From NCBI GenBank assembly GCA_904420175.1, contig CAJFUF010000002.1, positions 1 through 64,000 of the forward strand: a DNA stretch of 64,000 nucleotides, written 5' to 3'. Origin of the DNA: Candidatus Schneewindia gallinarum. Lineage in GTDB: Bacteria > Bacillota > Clostridia > Oscillospirales > Ruminococcaceae. Shown here one piece after another: positions 35,689 through 43,994 of the stretch. Position numbers and translations under genes: made by a program. Below the pieces are notes generated by a model. That model saw only the letters and a list, made by a program, of their open reading frames with translations. It did not search any database and was not told the DNA's origin. Numbering within the stretch: the first letter of the stretch is position 1; the number at the start of each line of letters is the position of its first letter.

Positions 35689-35786
35689 ACGTTTCACCCT
35701 TCTTTTCCTAAAAAACTGAAAACACCCGCAGCCTGCGCCCTTCCACCCCGCGGCCGTCCGCCGCAGGCCGTTCCGGAGTCAGGCAC

Positions 35787-35827
35787 AAAAAAAGAGACGC
35801 CGCGGGAGAAAACCTCCCACAGCGTCT
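35787..35827 (-). terminator. Terminator/attenuator in the gatC leader
   Basis: Minus-strand stem AGACGC-GGGAG / CTCCC-GCGTCT (small internal mismatches, loop GTTTT) followed by C and seven T. It lies only about 16 bases after the expected transcription start of the promoter in repeat copy 2 and 100 bp before gatC. Confidence 0.75.
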
Positions 35828-35841
35828 TTGCTGCGTTTTCG

Positions 35842-35951
35842 ATGTACGTATTATAGCACCGGCCAAACTGCACGATCAAGCCTGAAAGTTGACGATATTT
35901 TGCCGTTTATTTTCCGCCCACTTTGTGCAATCTGTCGGTTTTGGAACATTT
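35842..35951. repeat. 110-bp dispersed repeat, copy 2
   Basis: Second copy of the 28623-28732 element, two mismatches, same orientation. Its left edge faces the gatC leader and its right edge abuts the promoter region of the divergent glutamate synthase operon. It carries the same minus-strand promoter, here upstream of gatC. Confidence 0.93.
35850..35879 (-). promoter_or_regulatory. Promoter within repeat copy 2 (gatCAB operon)
   Basis: Minus-strand TTGATC (35879-35874), 18-bp spacer, TATAAT (35855-35850). Confidence 0.6.
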
Positions 35952-35974
35952 TTTCTTTCCCGGATACGAAAGGA

Positions 35975-36003
35975 TTGACAAAAAAACAGCTTTCCACTAT
36001 AAT
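35975..36003 (+). promoter_or_regulatory. Promoter of the glutamate synthase-glnA operon
   Basis: TTGACA (35975-35980), 17-bp spacer, TATAAT (35998-36003): perfect consensus. Confidence 0.9.
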
Positions 36004-36010
36004 AACTGCC

Positions 36011-36065
36011 AAGAACAATGAGGTTCTCTGAAAGGCGAAGTGCCTTTCGGAGGACCTCTTTTTTT
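36011..36065 (+). promoter_or_regulatory. Leader attenuator with ANTAR-like hairpin and terminator
   Basis: A terminator (36020-36058, about 17 bp of pairing, then seven T) lies between promoter and first gene. A competing small hairpin, AGAAC / GTTCT (36012-36016 and 36023-36027) with hexaloop AATGAG, overlaps the terminator's 5' arm. A hexaloop with A at position 1 and G at position 4 is the recognition mark of ANTAR antiterminator proteins, and an ANTAR gene ends this operon. Only one such canonical hexaloop is seen; the neighbouring hairpin has a five-base loop. Confidence 0.7.
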
Positions 36066-36083
36066 GTCAGGGAGGATGATACC

Positions 36084-37175
36084 ATGTTAAAAGAAGGAGA
36101 AGTGCGGATTCCTGCCGGATGCGCCATTTCCGGCATTTTTTCAAGGGCTGGGAAGCCCATCTCAGGCGGGGAGATCGTGTCCTCCATCTCCACCATGCAC
36201 GACCGCTCCAACGGGCTGGGCGGCGGCTTTGCGGCCTACGGCATCTATCCGGAATATCCGGAGCATTTTGCCTTTCACCTGTTCTACGACAGCGACGCTG
36301 CCAAGCGCGCCTGTGAGGCGGAGTTAAAAACGTTTTTCACCGTGGCCGACGAGGGGCCCATCCCCACAAGGAAGGTGCCCGGCGTTGGAAACGGGCCCAT
36401 CATCTGGCGGTATTTTGCGGCGCCGCGGCCTGAAAAAATGGAGGCGCTGAAGATGGACGAACAGGAATACACCGTGCGCTTCGTCCTTCGTATCAACCGG
36501 GACATCGGCGGGGCCTATATCTTTTCCTCCGGCAAAAACATGGGGGTGTTCAAGGCGGTGGGCTTCCCGGAGGATGTGGGAGAATTCTACAAGCTGGAAA
36601 GCTACCGCGGCTACAGCTGGACGGCGCACGGCCGATACCCCACCAACACACCCGGCTGGTGGGGCGGTGCCCACCCCTTTGCCCTCGGCCAGTACACCAT
36701 TGTCCACAACGGGGAAATTTCCTCCTACGATGCCAACCGGCGGTTTATTGAGATGTTCGGCTATCACTGCTCCCTTTTAACGGATACGGAGGTCATCACC
36801 TATGTGTTCGACTACTTAAACCGGGTCCAGGGCCTTTCGCTGGAGGACATCGCCCTTGTTATCGCCGCCCCGTTCTGGGAGGAAATCGACTGCATGCCGG
36901 AGGAGCAGAAGCGCAAGCTTTACTACCTGCGCAACATGTTTGCCAGCCTGCTGATTACCGGGCCGTTCTCCATCATTCTCGGCTTTGATAAAGGAATCAT
37001 GGCCTTAAACGACAGGCTGAAGCTGCGCAGCATGGTGGCGGGGGAAAAGGACGACCGGCTGTACATTGCAAGCGAGGAATGCGCCATCCGCGTGCTGGCG
37101 CCCCAGCTTGACAAATTCTACGCGGCGCAGGGCGGCGTGCCCATTATCGCCCGTTTAGAGGAGGGGACAAACTAA
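36084..37175 (+). CDS. Glutamate synthase, glutamine amidotransferase domain subunit (split archaeal-type)
   Basis: 363 residues from ATG 36084, which has RBS GGGAGGATG; the longer open frame would read through the leader terminator. Ntn-type class II amidotransferase: the candidate nucleophile is Cys13 in GCAISGIFS, so a 12-residue propeptide would be removed; later motifs HGRYPTNTP, VHNGEISSYDANRRF and TDTEVI bind glutamine. It corresponds to the N-terminal domain of GltB encoded as a separate protein. First gene of an operon with the FMN and GXGXG subunits and glnA. Confidence 0.92.
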   Translation: MLKEGEVRIPAGCAISGIFSRAGKPISGGEIVSSISTMHDRSNGLGGGFAAYGIYPEYPEHFAFHLFYDSDAAKRACEAELKTFFTVADEGPIPTRKVPGVGNGPIIWRYFAAPRPEKMEALKMDEQEYTVRFVLRINRDIGGAYIFSSGKNMGVFKAVGFPEDVGEFYKLESYRGYSWTAHGRYPTNTPGWWGGAHPFALGQYTIVHNGEISSYDANRRFIEMFGYHCSLLTDTEVITYVFDYLNRVQGLSLEDIALVIAAPFWEEIDCMPEEQKRKLYYLRNMFASLLITGPFSIILGFDKGIMALNDRLKLRSMVAGEKDDRLYIASEECAIRVLAPQLDKFYAAQGGVPIIARLEEGTN

Positions 37176-38680
37176 TGTCTGGTGACTTTTTATATCCGGA
37201 TTATGAAATTATCAGGGATTTTTCCCGCTGCACCGTCTGCCACGACTGCGAACGGCAGTGCGCCAACGGCTGCCACAGCTACAACGAAAAGCTGGGCCGC
37301 ATGGTGGCGGACAACGCCAAATGCGTGGTGTGCCACCGCTGCGTGTCCATGTGCCCGGTCAGCGCGCTGAAAATTGTGAAAACAGACCACACCTTTAAGC
37401 AGAACGCCAACTGGACGGGGGACGTCATTGGCGACATCTACCGGCAGGCGGGCTCCGGCGGGGTGCTGCTGTCCTCCATGGGCAACCCGCAGAAATATCC
37501 CATCTACTGGGACAAAATCCTGATAAATGCAAGCCAGGTGACCAACCCCTCCATCGACCCGCTGCGTGAGCCCATGGAGACCAAGCTTTTCCTGGGCGGA
37601 CGGCCCGACCGTGTCGAGTATGATGAAAAGGGACAGCTTAAGGACAACCTGCCCGTCCATTTAAGCACGCAGGTGCCTGTGCTGTTTTCCGCCATGAGCT
37701 ACGGCTCCATCAGCCGCAACGCCCACGAGGCGCTGGCCAAGGCCGCCGCGGCCCTCGGCACCTACTACAACACGGGCGAGGGCGGCCTGCACGAGGACTT
37801 CTACCAGTATGCGGACAACACCATCGTACAGGTGGCCTCCGGCCGGTTCGGCGTACACAAGCGGTATCTGGATGCAGGCGCGGCCATTGAAATCAAGATG
37901 GGACAGGGGGCGAAGCCCGGAATCGGCGGGCATCTGCCCGGCTCCAAAATTACCGAGGACGTGTCCCGCACCCGGATGATTCCGGAGGGGACGGACGCCA
38001 TCTCCCCTGCGCCGCACCACGACATCTACTCCATTGAGGATCTCCGGCAGCTGGTCTACTCTCTCAAGGAGGCCACCAGCTACAAAAAGCCCATTATTGT
38101 AAAAATTGCGGCGGTGCACAATGTGGCGGCCATCGCCTCCGGCATTGCCAGAAGCGGGGCCGACATCATTGCCATCGACGGCTTCCGCGGCGGCACCGGC
38201 GCCGCCCCGTCCCGTATCCGGGACAATGTGGGAATTCCCATCGAACTGGCGCTGGCCGCAGTGGATGAGAGGCTCCGGCAGGAGGGAATCCGCAACAACG
38301 TCTCCATTATCGCAGGGGGAAGCATCCGCAGCAGTGCGGACATTGTCAAGGCCATTGCCCTTGGGGCGGACGCGGTTTACATTGCCACGGCGGCGCTGCT
38401 GGCACTGGGCTGCCATCTGTGCCGGGCCTGCCAGCTGGGCCGCTGCAACTGGGGTATCGCCACCCAGCGCCCTGATCTGACCGCCCGGCTTGATCCGGAC
38501 GCAGGCGCCAGGCGGCTTGTTAACCTTGTCACTGCCTGGAACCATGAAATCAAGGAGATGATGGGCGGCATGGGAATCAACTCCATTGAGGCGCTGAGAG
38601 GCAACCGGCTTATGCTGCGCGGCATCGGCCTGACGGAAAAGGAACTGTCCATCCTTGGCATCAAGCATGCCGGGGAGTAG
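37175..38680 (+). CDS. Glutamate synthase FMN/Fe-S subunit with N-terminal ferredoxin domain (split type)
   Basis: 501 residues. The N-terminus has two Cys clusters (Cys19/22/25/29/33 and Cys50/53/56/60, C-x2-C-x2-C-x3-C-P) typical of 2x[4Fe-4S] ferredoxin, followed by the GltB central FMN TIM barrel: GEGGLHEDFY, IKMGQGAKPGIGGHLPG, DAISPAPHHDIYS, IDGFRGGTGAAP. CHLCRACQLGRCNWG supplies the 3Fe-4S cluster Cys. It reduces 2-oxoglutarate plus ammonia to glutamate. The fused ferredoxin suggests an electron route not using GltD. It overlaps the previous stop (TAATG). Confidence 0.94.
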   Translation: MSGDFLYPDYEIIRDFSRCTVCHDCERQCANGCHSYNEKLGRMVADNAKCVVCHRCVSMCPVSALKIVKTDHTFKQNANWTGDVIGDIYRQAGSGGVLLSSMGNPQKYPIYWDKILINASQVTNPSIDPLREPMETKLFLGGRPDRVEYDEKGQLKDNLPVHLSTQVPVLFSAMSYGSISRNAHEALAKAAAALGTYYNTGEGGLHEDFYQYADNTIVQVASGRFGVHKRYLDAGAAIEIKMGQGAKPGIGGHLPGSKITEDVSRTRMIPEGTDAISPAPHHDIYSIEDLRQLVYSLKEATSYKKPIIVKIAAVHNVAAIASGIARSGADIIAIDGFRGGTGAAPSRIRDNVGIPIELALAAVDERLRQEGIRNNVSIIAGGSIRSSADIVKAIALGADAVYIATAALLALGCHLCRACQLGRCNWGIATQRPDLTARLDPDAGARRLVNLVTAWNHEIKEMMGGMGINSIEALRGNRLMLRGIGLTEKELSILGIKHAGE

Positions 38681-38698
38681 CGGAAAGGAGAGCAAACC

Positions 38699-39421
38699 AT
38701 GAAACTGAGCGGGAAAAACCTGTCCTTCCAGGAACTGAACGAGGCGGTGCGGGACACAACGGACGAGCACATCGAACTGTGCGACATTCTCGGCCACCGG
38801 TACATCGGCGCGGGCAGTTCCGGCAGGGATATCGTCATTGAGGGAGTACCGGGCAACGCCCTCGGCGCGTATCTAAGCGGCTCGTCACTGACAGTGAAGG
38901 GCAATGCGCAGGACGCGGTCGGCGACACCATGAACGACGGCCGGATTATCATCTCCGGAAGCTGCGGTGACACGGCCGGCTACGCCATGCGCGGCGGGAA
39001 AATTTATATCGGAGGAAACGCCGGGTACCGGGTGGGCATCCACATGAAGGAATACGGCGCACACAGCCCGATCATTGTCATTGGAGGGCGTGCAGGCGCC
39101 TTCCTCGGGGAGTATCAGGCGGGCGGCACCATTGTGGTGCTGGGGCTCGGCGGCTCCGGCTGCCCTATCGGCGGGTACTGCGGGACGGGCATGCACGGCG
39201 GCAGAATGTTCATCCGGGGTACGGTGCTACCCGGCACCCTGTCCGATCAGGTGCTTGTGGAGGAGCCCGACCGTCACAGCCGGCTGCTGCTGAAAGAAAT
39301 CCTTTCCGACTACTGCCGGTATTTCCCGGAAGTCAGCGCAAACAGCCTGCTGAAAGACCACTTCTTTCTGCTGACGCCGAACACGAAAAACCCCTTCAAG
39401 CAGCTTTACACCGCCTGTTAA
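38699..39421 (+). CDS. Glutamate synthase GXGXG (GltB C-terminal) domain subunit
   Basis: 240 residues of the GXGXG beta-helix domain found at the C-terminus of GltB and in formylmethanofuran dehydrogenase subunit C. The repeats read GNALGAYLSGSSLTV, GNAQDAVGDTM, GSCGDTAGYAMRGGKIYIGG, GNAGYRVG, GGRAGAFLGEYQAGG. It supports the interdomain channel. With the two preceding genes it completes a three-piece large subunit as known in archaea and some Clostridia. Confidence 0.93.
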   Translation: MKLSGKNLSFQELNEAVRDTTDEHIELCDILGHRYIGAGSSGRDIVIEGVPGNALGAYLSGSSLTVKGNAQDAVGDTMNDGRIIISGSCGDTAGYAMRGGKIYIGGNAGYRVGIHMKEYGAHSPIIVIGGRAGAFLGEYQAGGTIVVLGLGGSGCPIGGYCGTGMHGGRMFIRGTVLPGTLSDQVLVEEPDRHSRLLLKEILSDYCRYFPEVSANSLLKDHFFLLTPNTKNPFKQLYTAC

Positions 39422-39477
39422 ATGAGGTAGAATGAATGACATTAGAAAGCCTATTTTCCCGCAAAGGAGACGGTACC

Positions 39478-40773
39478 ATGTTCAGAACCAAAGAGGATGT
39501 GTTTGATTTTATCTACGAAAACGACGTGAAGTTTGTCAGGCTGATGTTCTGTGATATTTTCGGCGCGCTGAAAAACATCTCCATCTCCCCTGCACAGCTG
39601 GATCTCGCGTTTGAGCATGGCATCAGCTTTGACGCCTCCTCCATCAAGGGGTTTTTGCAGGTGGATAAAAGCGACCTTCTGCTGTTTCCGGATCCCAGCA
39701 CGCTGAGCGTGCTGCCGTGGCGGCCGCAGCAAAACGGCGTGGTGCGCCTGATGTGCGACATCCGCTATGCGGACGGCACCCCCTTTGAGGGGGACTGCCG
39801 CACCATCCTGCGGCGTCAGGCGGAAAAGGCGCATGCACAGGGGCTGTACCTCAACTTCGGCCCGGAGTGCGAGTTTTATCTGTTTGAGACGGACACGCAG
39901 GGCCGTCCCACCTTTACGCCCCATGACGAGGCCGGCTATTTCGATTTTGCGCCGCTGGACAAGGGGGAAAATGTGCGGCGGGAAATCTGCCTGTTGCTGG
40001 AGGAGATGGGCCTGTCTGTCGAGTCCTCCCACCACGAGTCCGGCCCCGGCCAGCATGAAATTGACTTCAAGTACTCCGGCGCGGTGCAGGCGGCGGACAA
40101 CCTGACCACCTTCAAGGCGGTGGTAAAAACCGCAGCAAGCCACAACGGGCTTTATGCCTCCTTCATGCCGAAGCCGCTGAACAATCAACCCGGCTCCGGC
40201 CTGCACATCAACCTGTCCATCGAGAAGGACGGGCGGAATCTGTTTGCAGGCGGGCTGGACACCCTGGCGGAGCAGTTTATGGCAGGGATTTTCAAACATA
40301 TTGCCGGGCTGTCCCTGTTTCTCAATCCCACCGTGAACTCCTACAAGCGGCTGGGCAAGGGGTTTGAGGCGCCCAGATACATCACCTGGTCGCGGGAAAA
40401 CCGCTCCCACCTTATCCGTATCCCCGCCGCGCAGGGCAACTACTCCCGTATGGAGCTGCGCAGCCCGGACGGCAGCTGCAACCCCTACCTGTGCTTTGCG
40501 CTGCTGATTGAAGCGGGGTTGGAGGGCATCCGTCAGGGGCTGACGCTTCCCGAAAGCGCGGGGTTGGATGCGGAGGTGGATGTATCTGCCCTAAAGACAT
40601 TGCCCGCCTCACTGTATGAGGCGTTGGTCGCCGCCAAAAGCGATCCGCTGATTCCTGCCGCCATCGGGCAGCACTGCTACGACAAATTCCTCAGCGCCAA
40701 ACAGGCAGAGTGGGATGACTACACCGCCGTGGTGGACAGCTGGGAGCGCGGACGTTATTTCGGCCAGCTGTAG
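39478..40773 (+). CDS. glnA: Glutamine synthetase type I
   Basis: 431 residues from ATG 39478, preceded by AAAGGAGACGG; the longer in-frame start lacks an RBS. GSI features: DIFGALKNISI, SFDASSIKGF, GPECEFYLF, HHESGPGQHEIDFKY, NQPGSGLHINLS, RIPAAQGNYSRMELRSPDGSCNPYL split at residues 329-353. Length fits the GSI-alpha class. It shares an operon with glutamate synthase and an ANTAR regulator, making a complete GS-GOGAT unit. Confidence 0.96.
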   Translation: MFRTKEDVFDFIYENDVKFVRLMFCDIFGALKNISISPAQLDLAFEHGISFDASSIKGFLQVDKSDLLLFPDPSTLSVLPWRPQQNGVVRLMCDIRYADGTPFEGDCRTILRRQAEKAHAQGLYLNFGPECEFYLFETDTQGRPTFTPHDEAGYFDFAPLDKGENVRREICLLLEEMGLSVESSHHESGPGQHEIDFKYSGAVQAADNLTTFKAVVKTAASHNGLYASFMPKPLNNQPGSGLHINLSIEKDGRNLFAGGLDTLAEQFMAGIFKHIAGLSLFLNPTVNSYKRLGKGFEAPRYITWSRENRSHLIRIPAAQGNYSRMELRSPDGSCNPYLCFALLIEAGLEGIRQGLTLPESAGLDAEVDVSALKTLPASLYEALVAAKSDPLIPAAIGQHCYDKFLSAKQAEWDDYTAVVDSWERGRYFGQL

Positions 40774-40803
40774 CCGGTTCATATGGGGAAAGGGGGTGCC
40801 GTT

Positions 40804-41373
40804 TTGAAAAGCTGTCTTGTGGTTTCCAGTTTTGATAAATTCAGCGACGCGTTGTCGGAGCCGCTGAAGCAAAGCGGCATCTACCGGACGGACACGGCCG
40901 CAAGCGCGGACGCCGCGCGAAGAATCCTGATTGATAAGGAATATGATCTTATCATTATCACGGCGCCCCTGTCGGACGAAGCGGGACTGACCTTCGCAAA
41001 AGACGTCAGCGAGGGGCACGACTGCGGTATTATCCTGTGCTGCAGGCCGGAGAAACAAAGCGCTGTTGAGGCGGATTTGGCCCCGTACGGGGTGTTTGTC
41101 CTGCCCTTGCCGGTCAACCGGCAGGTGTTTTACAGCGCCGTCCGGTTTTCCAACGCCGCTGTGCAGCGGCTTGGCAAGCTGAGAAAAAAAGAACGCCAGC
41201 TGCAAAAGCAGCTGGATGACATCAAGCTGATTGACCGGGCGAAATGCTGCCTTATCCAATGCCTCGGCATGACGGAGCAACAGGCGCACCGACACATTGA
41301 GAAGCAGGCTATGGATCTGCGCCGCCCCCGGCGGGCAATTGCCGAGGATATTTTAAAAACCTATGAGATGTGA
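40804..41373 (+). CDS. ANTAR-domain transcription antiterminator with pseudo-receiver
   Basis: 189 residues from TTG 40804 (AAAGGGGG RBS six bases upstream; an ATG seven codons earlier is possible). The N-terminal domain has the receiver fold but the phospho-acceptor region reads YDLIIITAPLSDE without the Asp, and the acidic pair at the first strand is VVSSFD. A coiled coil (about 120-140) leads to an ANTAR domain IDRAKCCLIQCLGMTEQQAHRHIEKQAMD (split at 141-169). ANTAR proteins bind paired RNA hairpins to block termination. The gene ends the gltB-glnA operon, so it is the natural regulator of the leader at 36011-36065. Confidence 0.92.
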   Translation: MKSCLVVSSFDKFSDALSEPLKQSGIYRTDTAASADAARRILIDKEYDLIIITAPLSDEAGLTFAKDVSEGHDCGIILCCRPEKQSAVEADLAPYGVFVLPLPVNRQVFYSAVRFSNAAVQRLGKLRKKERQLQKQLDDIKLIDRAKCCLIQCLGMTEQQAHRHIEKQAMDLRRPRRAIAEDILKTYEM

Positions 41374-41375
41374 GC

Positions 41376-41415
41376 ATGAAAAGAGGAGCAGTAGGCCTAC
41401 TGCTCCTCTTTTAAT
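41376..41415. terminator. Bidirectional terminator
   Basis: Perfect palindrome AAAAGAGGAGCAGTAGG / CCTACTGCTCCTCTTTT, shared by the ANTAR gene and the convergent SDR gene. Confidence 0.92.
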
Positions 41416-42446
41416 ATTTCTATTGTTTTTTTAATACCTTCTGCAATTGGCGTCTGTGCCTGCCAGCCCAAATCTTCTAGCTTGCTCGCATCCAACACGG
41501 CTTTCGTTACCACTGTGTACCCTTCCCGCTCTATCTTATCCGGAAGGTCAAATACGACATGCTTTCCGCTTGCCTCTGCAGTCAACTCTGCAAAGCGGCG
41601 TATTGTCACCAGCGAATTTTTATCTGCAACATTATAAGCCTCTCCGGCTTTTCCTTTAAGAAGAATACACAGAATCGCGGATGCACAGTCTGTCCCATAG
41701 CAGTAGGTTCGAAGCTGCAGTCCCTGACTTTTTAATACAATGTCTTCTCCACGAAGGACATTGTTAAAAAACTGTGCGGATGCACGGCTGTCCTGCTTTG
41801 TTGCAGTTGGGCCATATACATGACACGGCCTTGCTATCACCGTTTCCAGGCCATACTGTTTATAGTAACTCGCACACAATGTCTCTGCTGCACGTTTACT
41901 GCTCGGATAGCAGGCACGGGGGCTTGTGCAATCTACATAGCCGCTGTACCCCTCTTTAAAACTTTCTATCCCTGTCCCCTCACCATATACCTCGCCTGAG
42001 GACACATACAGTACACGGGCGCCATGATTCTGATTAACATAGTTTAAAACTTGCAGCATTCCCAAAAAATTCCCTGTCATCGTTCCAACAGGGTCAGTGG
42101 AGTAGGTCCTGGGATCTGCATTACTGGCGGCATGAATCGCAAAATCCACCCTGTCTTGCAAAGTAAAGGGGGTCGTGACATCCTGAACCGCCATATGAAA
42201 CCACGGGGTGTCCTGATACGATGCAAACCGCGCTGCTAAACGTGCGGGATTTCTTCCCATAGCAATCACGGTCGTTTTCTGATTATGATATCGGTTGCGA
42301 TACATCAAAATATCAATCACTGCAGACCCAATCAGGCCGGAGGCCCCTGTAACAAGGACAGTTTTTTCACTCAGTTTCTCCCAAGGAATATCTTGAGTGC
42401 AGCTGTTTTTTAGATCATGAAGATATAAACGATGGTTAATATTCAT
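41397..42446 (-). CDS. NAD-dependent epimerase/dehydratase (extended SDR)
   Basis: 349 residues. NAD-binding GASGLIGS (about 34-41), catalytic Tyr/Lys in YPSSKR, active-site YVSSGEVYGEG, and ARPCHVYGP. Start ATG 42446 chosen with AGGAG six bases upstream. Likely makes or modifies a nucleotide sugar, perhaps a CDP-activated one, given the cytidylyltransferase gene 9 bp upstream. AT-richer than flanking genes. Substrate unknown. Confidence 0.88.
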   Translation of the reverse strand: MNINHRLYLHDLKNSCTQDIPWEKLSEKTVLVTGASGLIGSAVIDILMYRNRYHNQKTTVIAMGRNPARLAARFASYQDTPWFHMAVQDVTTPFTLQDRVDFAIHAASNADPRTYSTDPVGTMTGNFLGMLQVLNYVNQNHGARVLYVSSGEVYGEGTGIESFKEGYSGYVDCTSPRACYPSSKRAAETLCASYYKQYGLETVIARPCHVYGPTATKQDSRASAQFFNNVLRGEDIVLKSQGLQLRTYCYGTDCASAILCILLKGKAGEAYNVADKNSLVTIRRFAELTAEASGKHVVFDLPDKIEREGYTVVTKAVLDASKLEDLGWQAQTPIAEGIKKTIEILKEEQ

Positions 42447-42455
42447 CATTTTCTC

Positions 42456-43148
42456 CTAACGTAAGGCCAATAGGCTTTTAAACATTTCCAAGTCTTCCGG
42501 GTTGGTTATTTTCAGATTTTTTTCTGAGCCTACGGCAAAATATAGCGTTTCTCCAAGTTCAATTAGAAGTGTGTTGGCATAGACGCAATCTGTGATTCCC
42601 TTCTCTTTTGCGGTTTGATAAGCCTGATGGATCAGACCGAAGCGGTATGCCTGCGGTGTTTGGACGCGCATAATCTTATCCCTTGAAATGCTAATATTCG
42701 ATTTTATTTTGTCTTCTGTCATCAACATCGTGTCCACGCAGGGGATTGCTGATACTCCGTTTCCAAAAAGCTTACATTTTACTATGCAGTCAGAAATAAT
42801 CTCCGAAGAGATGAGTGGACGAATAGCGTCGTGGATCATCACAATGTCATCATCGCTGCAGATATCAGCCAAAAAATCAATTCCATTGTTGATAGACTGA
42901 TGACCCGTTTTTCCCCCGGACACAACCCAAGCGAGTTTGGAAATAGAATATTGTTTCGCATAAGCTTTTAAAATTTCATGCCATCCATCCAAACAGACAA
43001 CCAAAATTTTATCAATATCAGGATGGTTTTCAAACTGTTCCAGTGTATAGATAATAATTGGCTTATCATTCACATTTACAAACTGTTTGGGAATATCCAA
43101 ATGCATCCTCTGGCCGCTTCCACCTGCAATTATCAGCGCGACGTTCAT
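42456..43148 (-). CDS. IspD/TarI-family cytidylyltransferase
   Basis: 230 residues with IIAGGSGQRM, PKQF, MIHDAIRPL and MRVQTPQAYRF, the CTP-binding and catalytic signatures of IspD/TarI. Pairing with an epimerase and a GT2 suggests formation of a CDP-alditol or CDP-sugar for surface polymers (TarI-like) rather than isoprenoid synthesis, which is usually next to IspF. RBS AAAGGAGG. Notably AT-rich codon use. Confidence 0.85.
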   Translation of the reverse strand: MNVALIIAGGSGQRMHLDIPKQFVNVNDKPIIIYTLEQFENHPDIDKILVVCLDGWHEILKAYAKQYSISKLAWVVSGGKTGHQSINNGIDFLADICSDDDIVMIHDAIRPLISSEIISDCIVKCKLFGNGVSAIPCVDTMLMTEDKIKSNISISRDKIMRVQTPQAYRFGLIHQAYQTAKEKGITDCVYANTLLIELGETLYFAVGSEKNLKITNPEDLEMFKSLLALR

Positions 43149-43162
43149 AATACATCCTCCTT

Positions 43163-43963
43163 TTACAAATTGTTGCTTTTCTCACTGGAAGAATAGGCCT
43201 TTGTCAGTTTTTTTGCAATAAAATCAGGCCAAAACTTACGGAACATCTCGTAATCTTCTTTGCCCCGGATATTTTCTCTAAGCACCGCTGTCGTTTCCGA
43301 TCCTTCATGGACACGATGCTGCATAAGCGGGGTTTTGCAATAAAGAAACGCCCCTTTCTGTCTGGACAGCTTCTCCCATGCCTGCCAATCCAAATTGCTG
43401 CGAAATCCCTCTTCAAAAATAATAGGAGGAAGATTATCCTTCGCAAAGGTAACAGAAGGGCAACATATCGGACAGCCAAAAGACAGGCACCTTCTGCGGA
43501 CAAAACGGCTGTTTTTAAACAGGCCTATCCGCAAGGGCAGCAGGAGAATACGTTTCACCTTCAGCAGCCGGTTTTTTCTTACCACCTGCTCACCGCGCCG
43601 CTCATAATAATCCGTAAAAAAGATCAACGGCCGTTTTGCGTTTTCAAGATAACCCAGGGCCGTTTCCAGATATGCAGGCTCGTACAAATCGTCCTGATGC
43701 GCAATGGTAATATAGGGGGTGTCTGCCTGACGATAAGCAAAATTCCAATCTTTTGCAATTCCGGAGGGCTCCCCACTGACCAGCAAAGGCAGGTTATACC
43801 GTTGTGCCAATCCGCGAATAGATTCATTTGGTGTAGAAGTGGCAAGCAGGATTTTACTTTTCACCGTCTGATTTCTTAACGACTGAATACAGTCGTTTAA
43901 ATAGGGACTTTCCTTATAGGCACAAACCACAAAGGTATGCTTGTCCGTTTTGCTTTCTGTCAT
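43163..43963 (-). CDS. Glycosyltransferase family 2
   Basis: 266 residues from ATG 43963 (RBS AAGGGGAG). The GT-A fold starts at THTFVVCAYKESPYLNDC-type sequence (KHTFVVCAYKESPYL at residues 9-23), with the DXD-like AHQDDLYEP near residue 92 and a C-terminal TPLMQHRVHEGS. Acceptor unknown. First gene of the three-gene islet; an extended -10 promoter lies at 43995-44000. Probably transfers the sugar activated by the next two enzymes. Confidence 0.88.
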   Translation of the reverse strand: MTESKTDKHTFVVCAYKESPYLNDCIQSLRNQTVKSKILLATSTPNESIRGLAQRYNLPLLVSGEPSGIAKDWNFAYRQADTPYITIAHQDDLYEPAYLETALGYLENAKRPLIFFTDYYERRGEQVVRKNRLLKVKRILLLPLRIGLFKNSRFVRRRCLSFGCPICCPSVTFAKDNLPPIIFEEGFRSNLDWQAWEKLSRQKGAFLYCKTPLMQHRVHEGSETTAVLRENIRGKEDYEMFRKFWPDFIAKKLTKAYSSSEKSNNL

Positions 43964-43994
43964 CCCGGTTTCTCCCCTTCGTAATTCTTCGCTT

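Noticed and set aside
35698-35840. T-box in the gatC leader
   Set aside because: A GGGTGGAA-like stretch exists but lies after the terminator, and there is no room for a stem I; not a T-box.
37661-38797. 378-residue minus-strand open frame opposite the glutamate synthase FMN subunit
   Set aside because: Antisense shadow of a conserved gene with no signal of its own.
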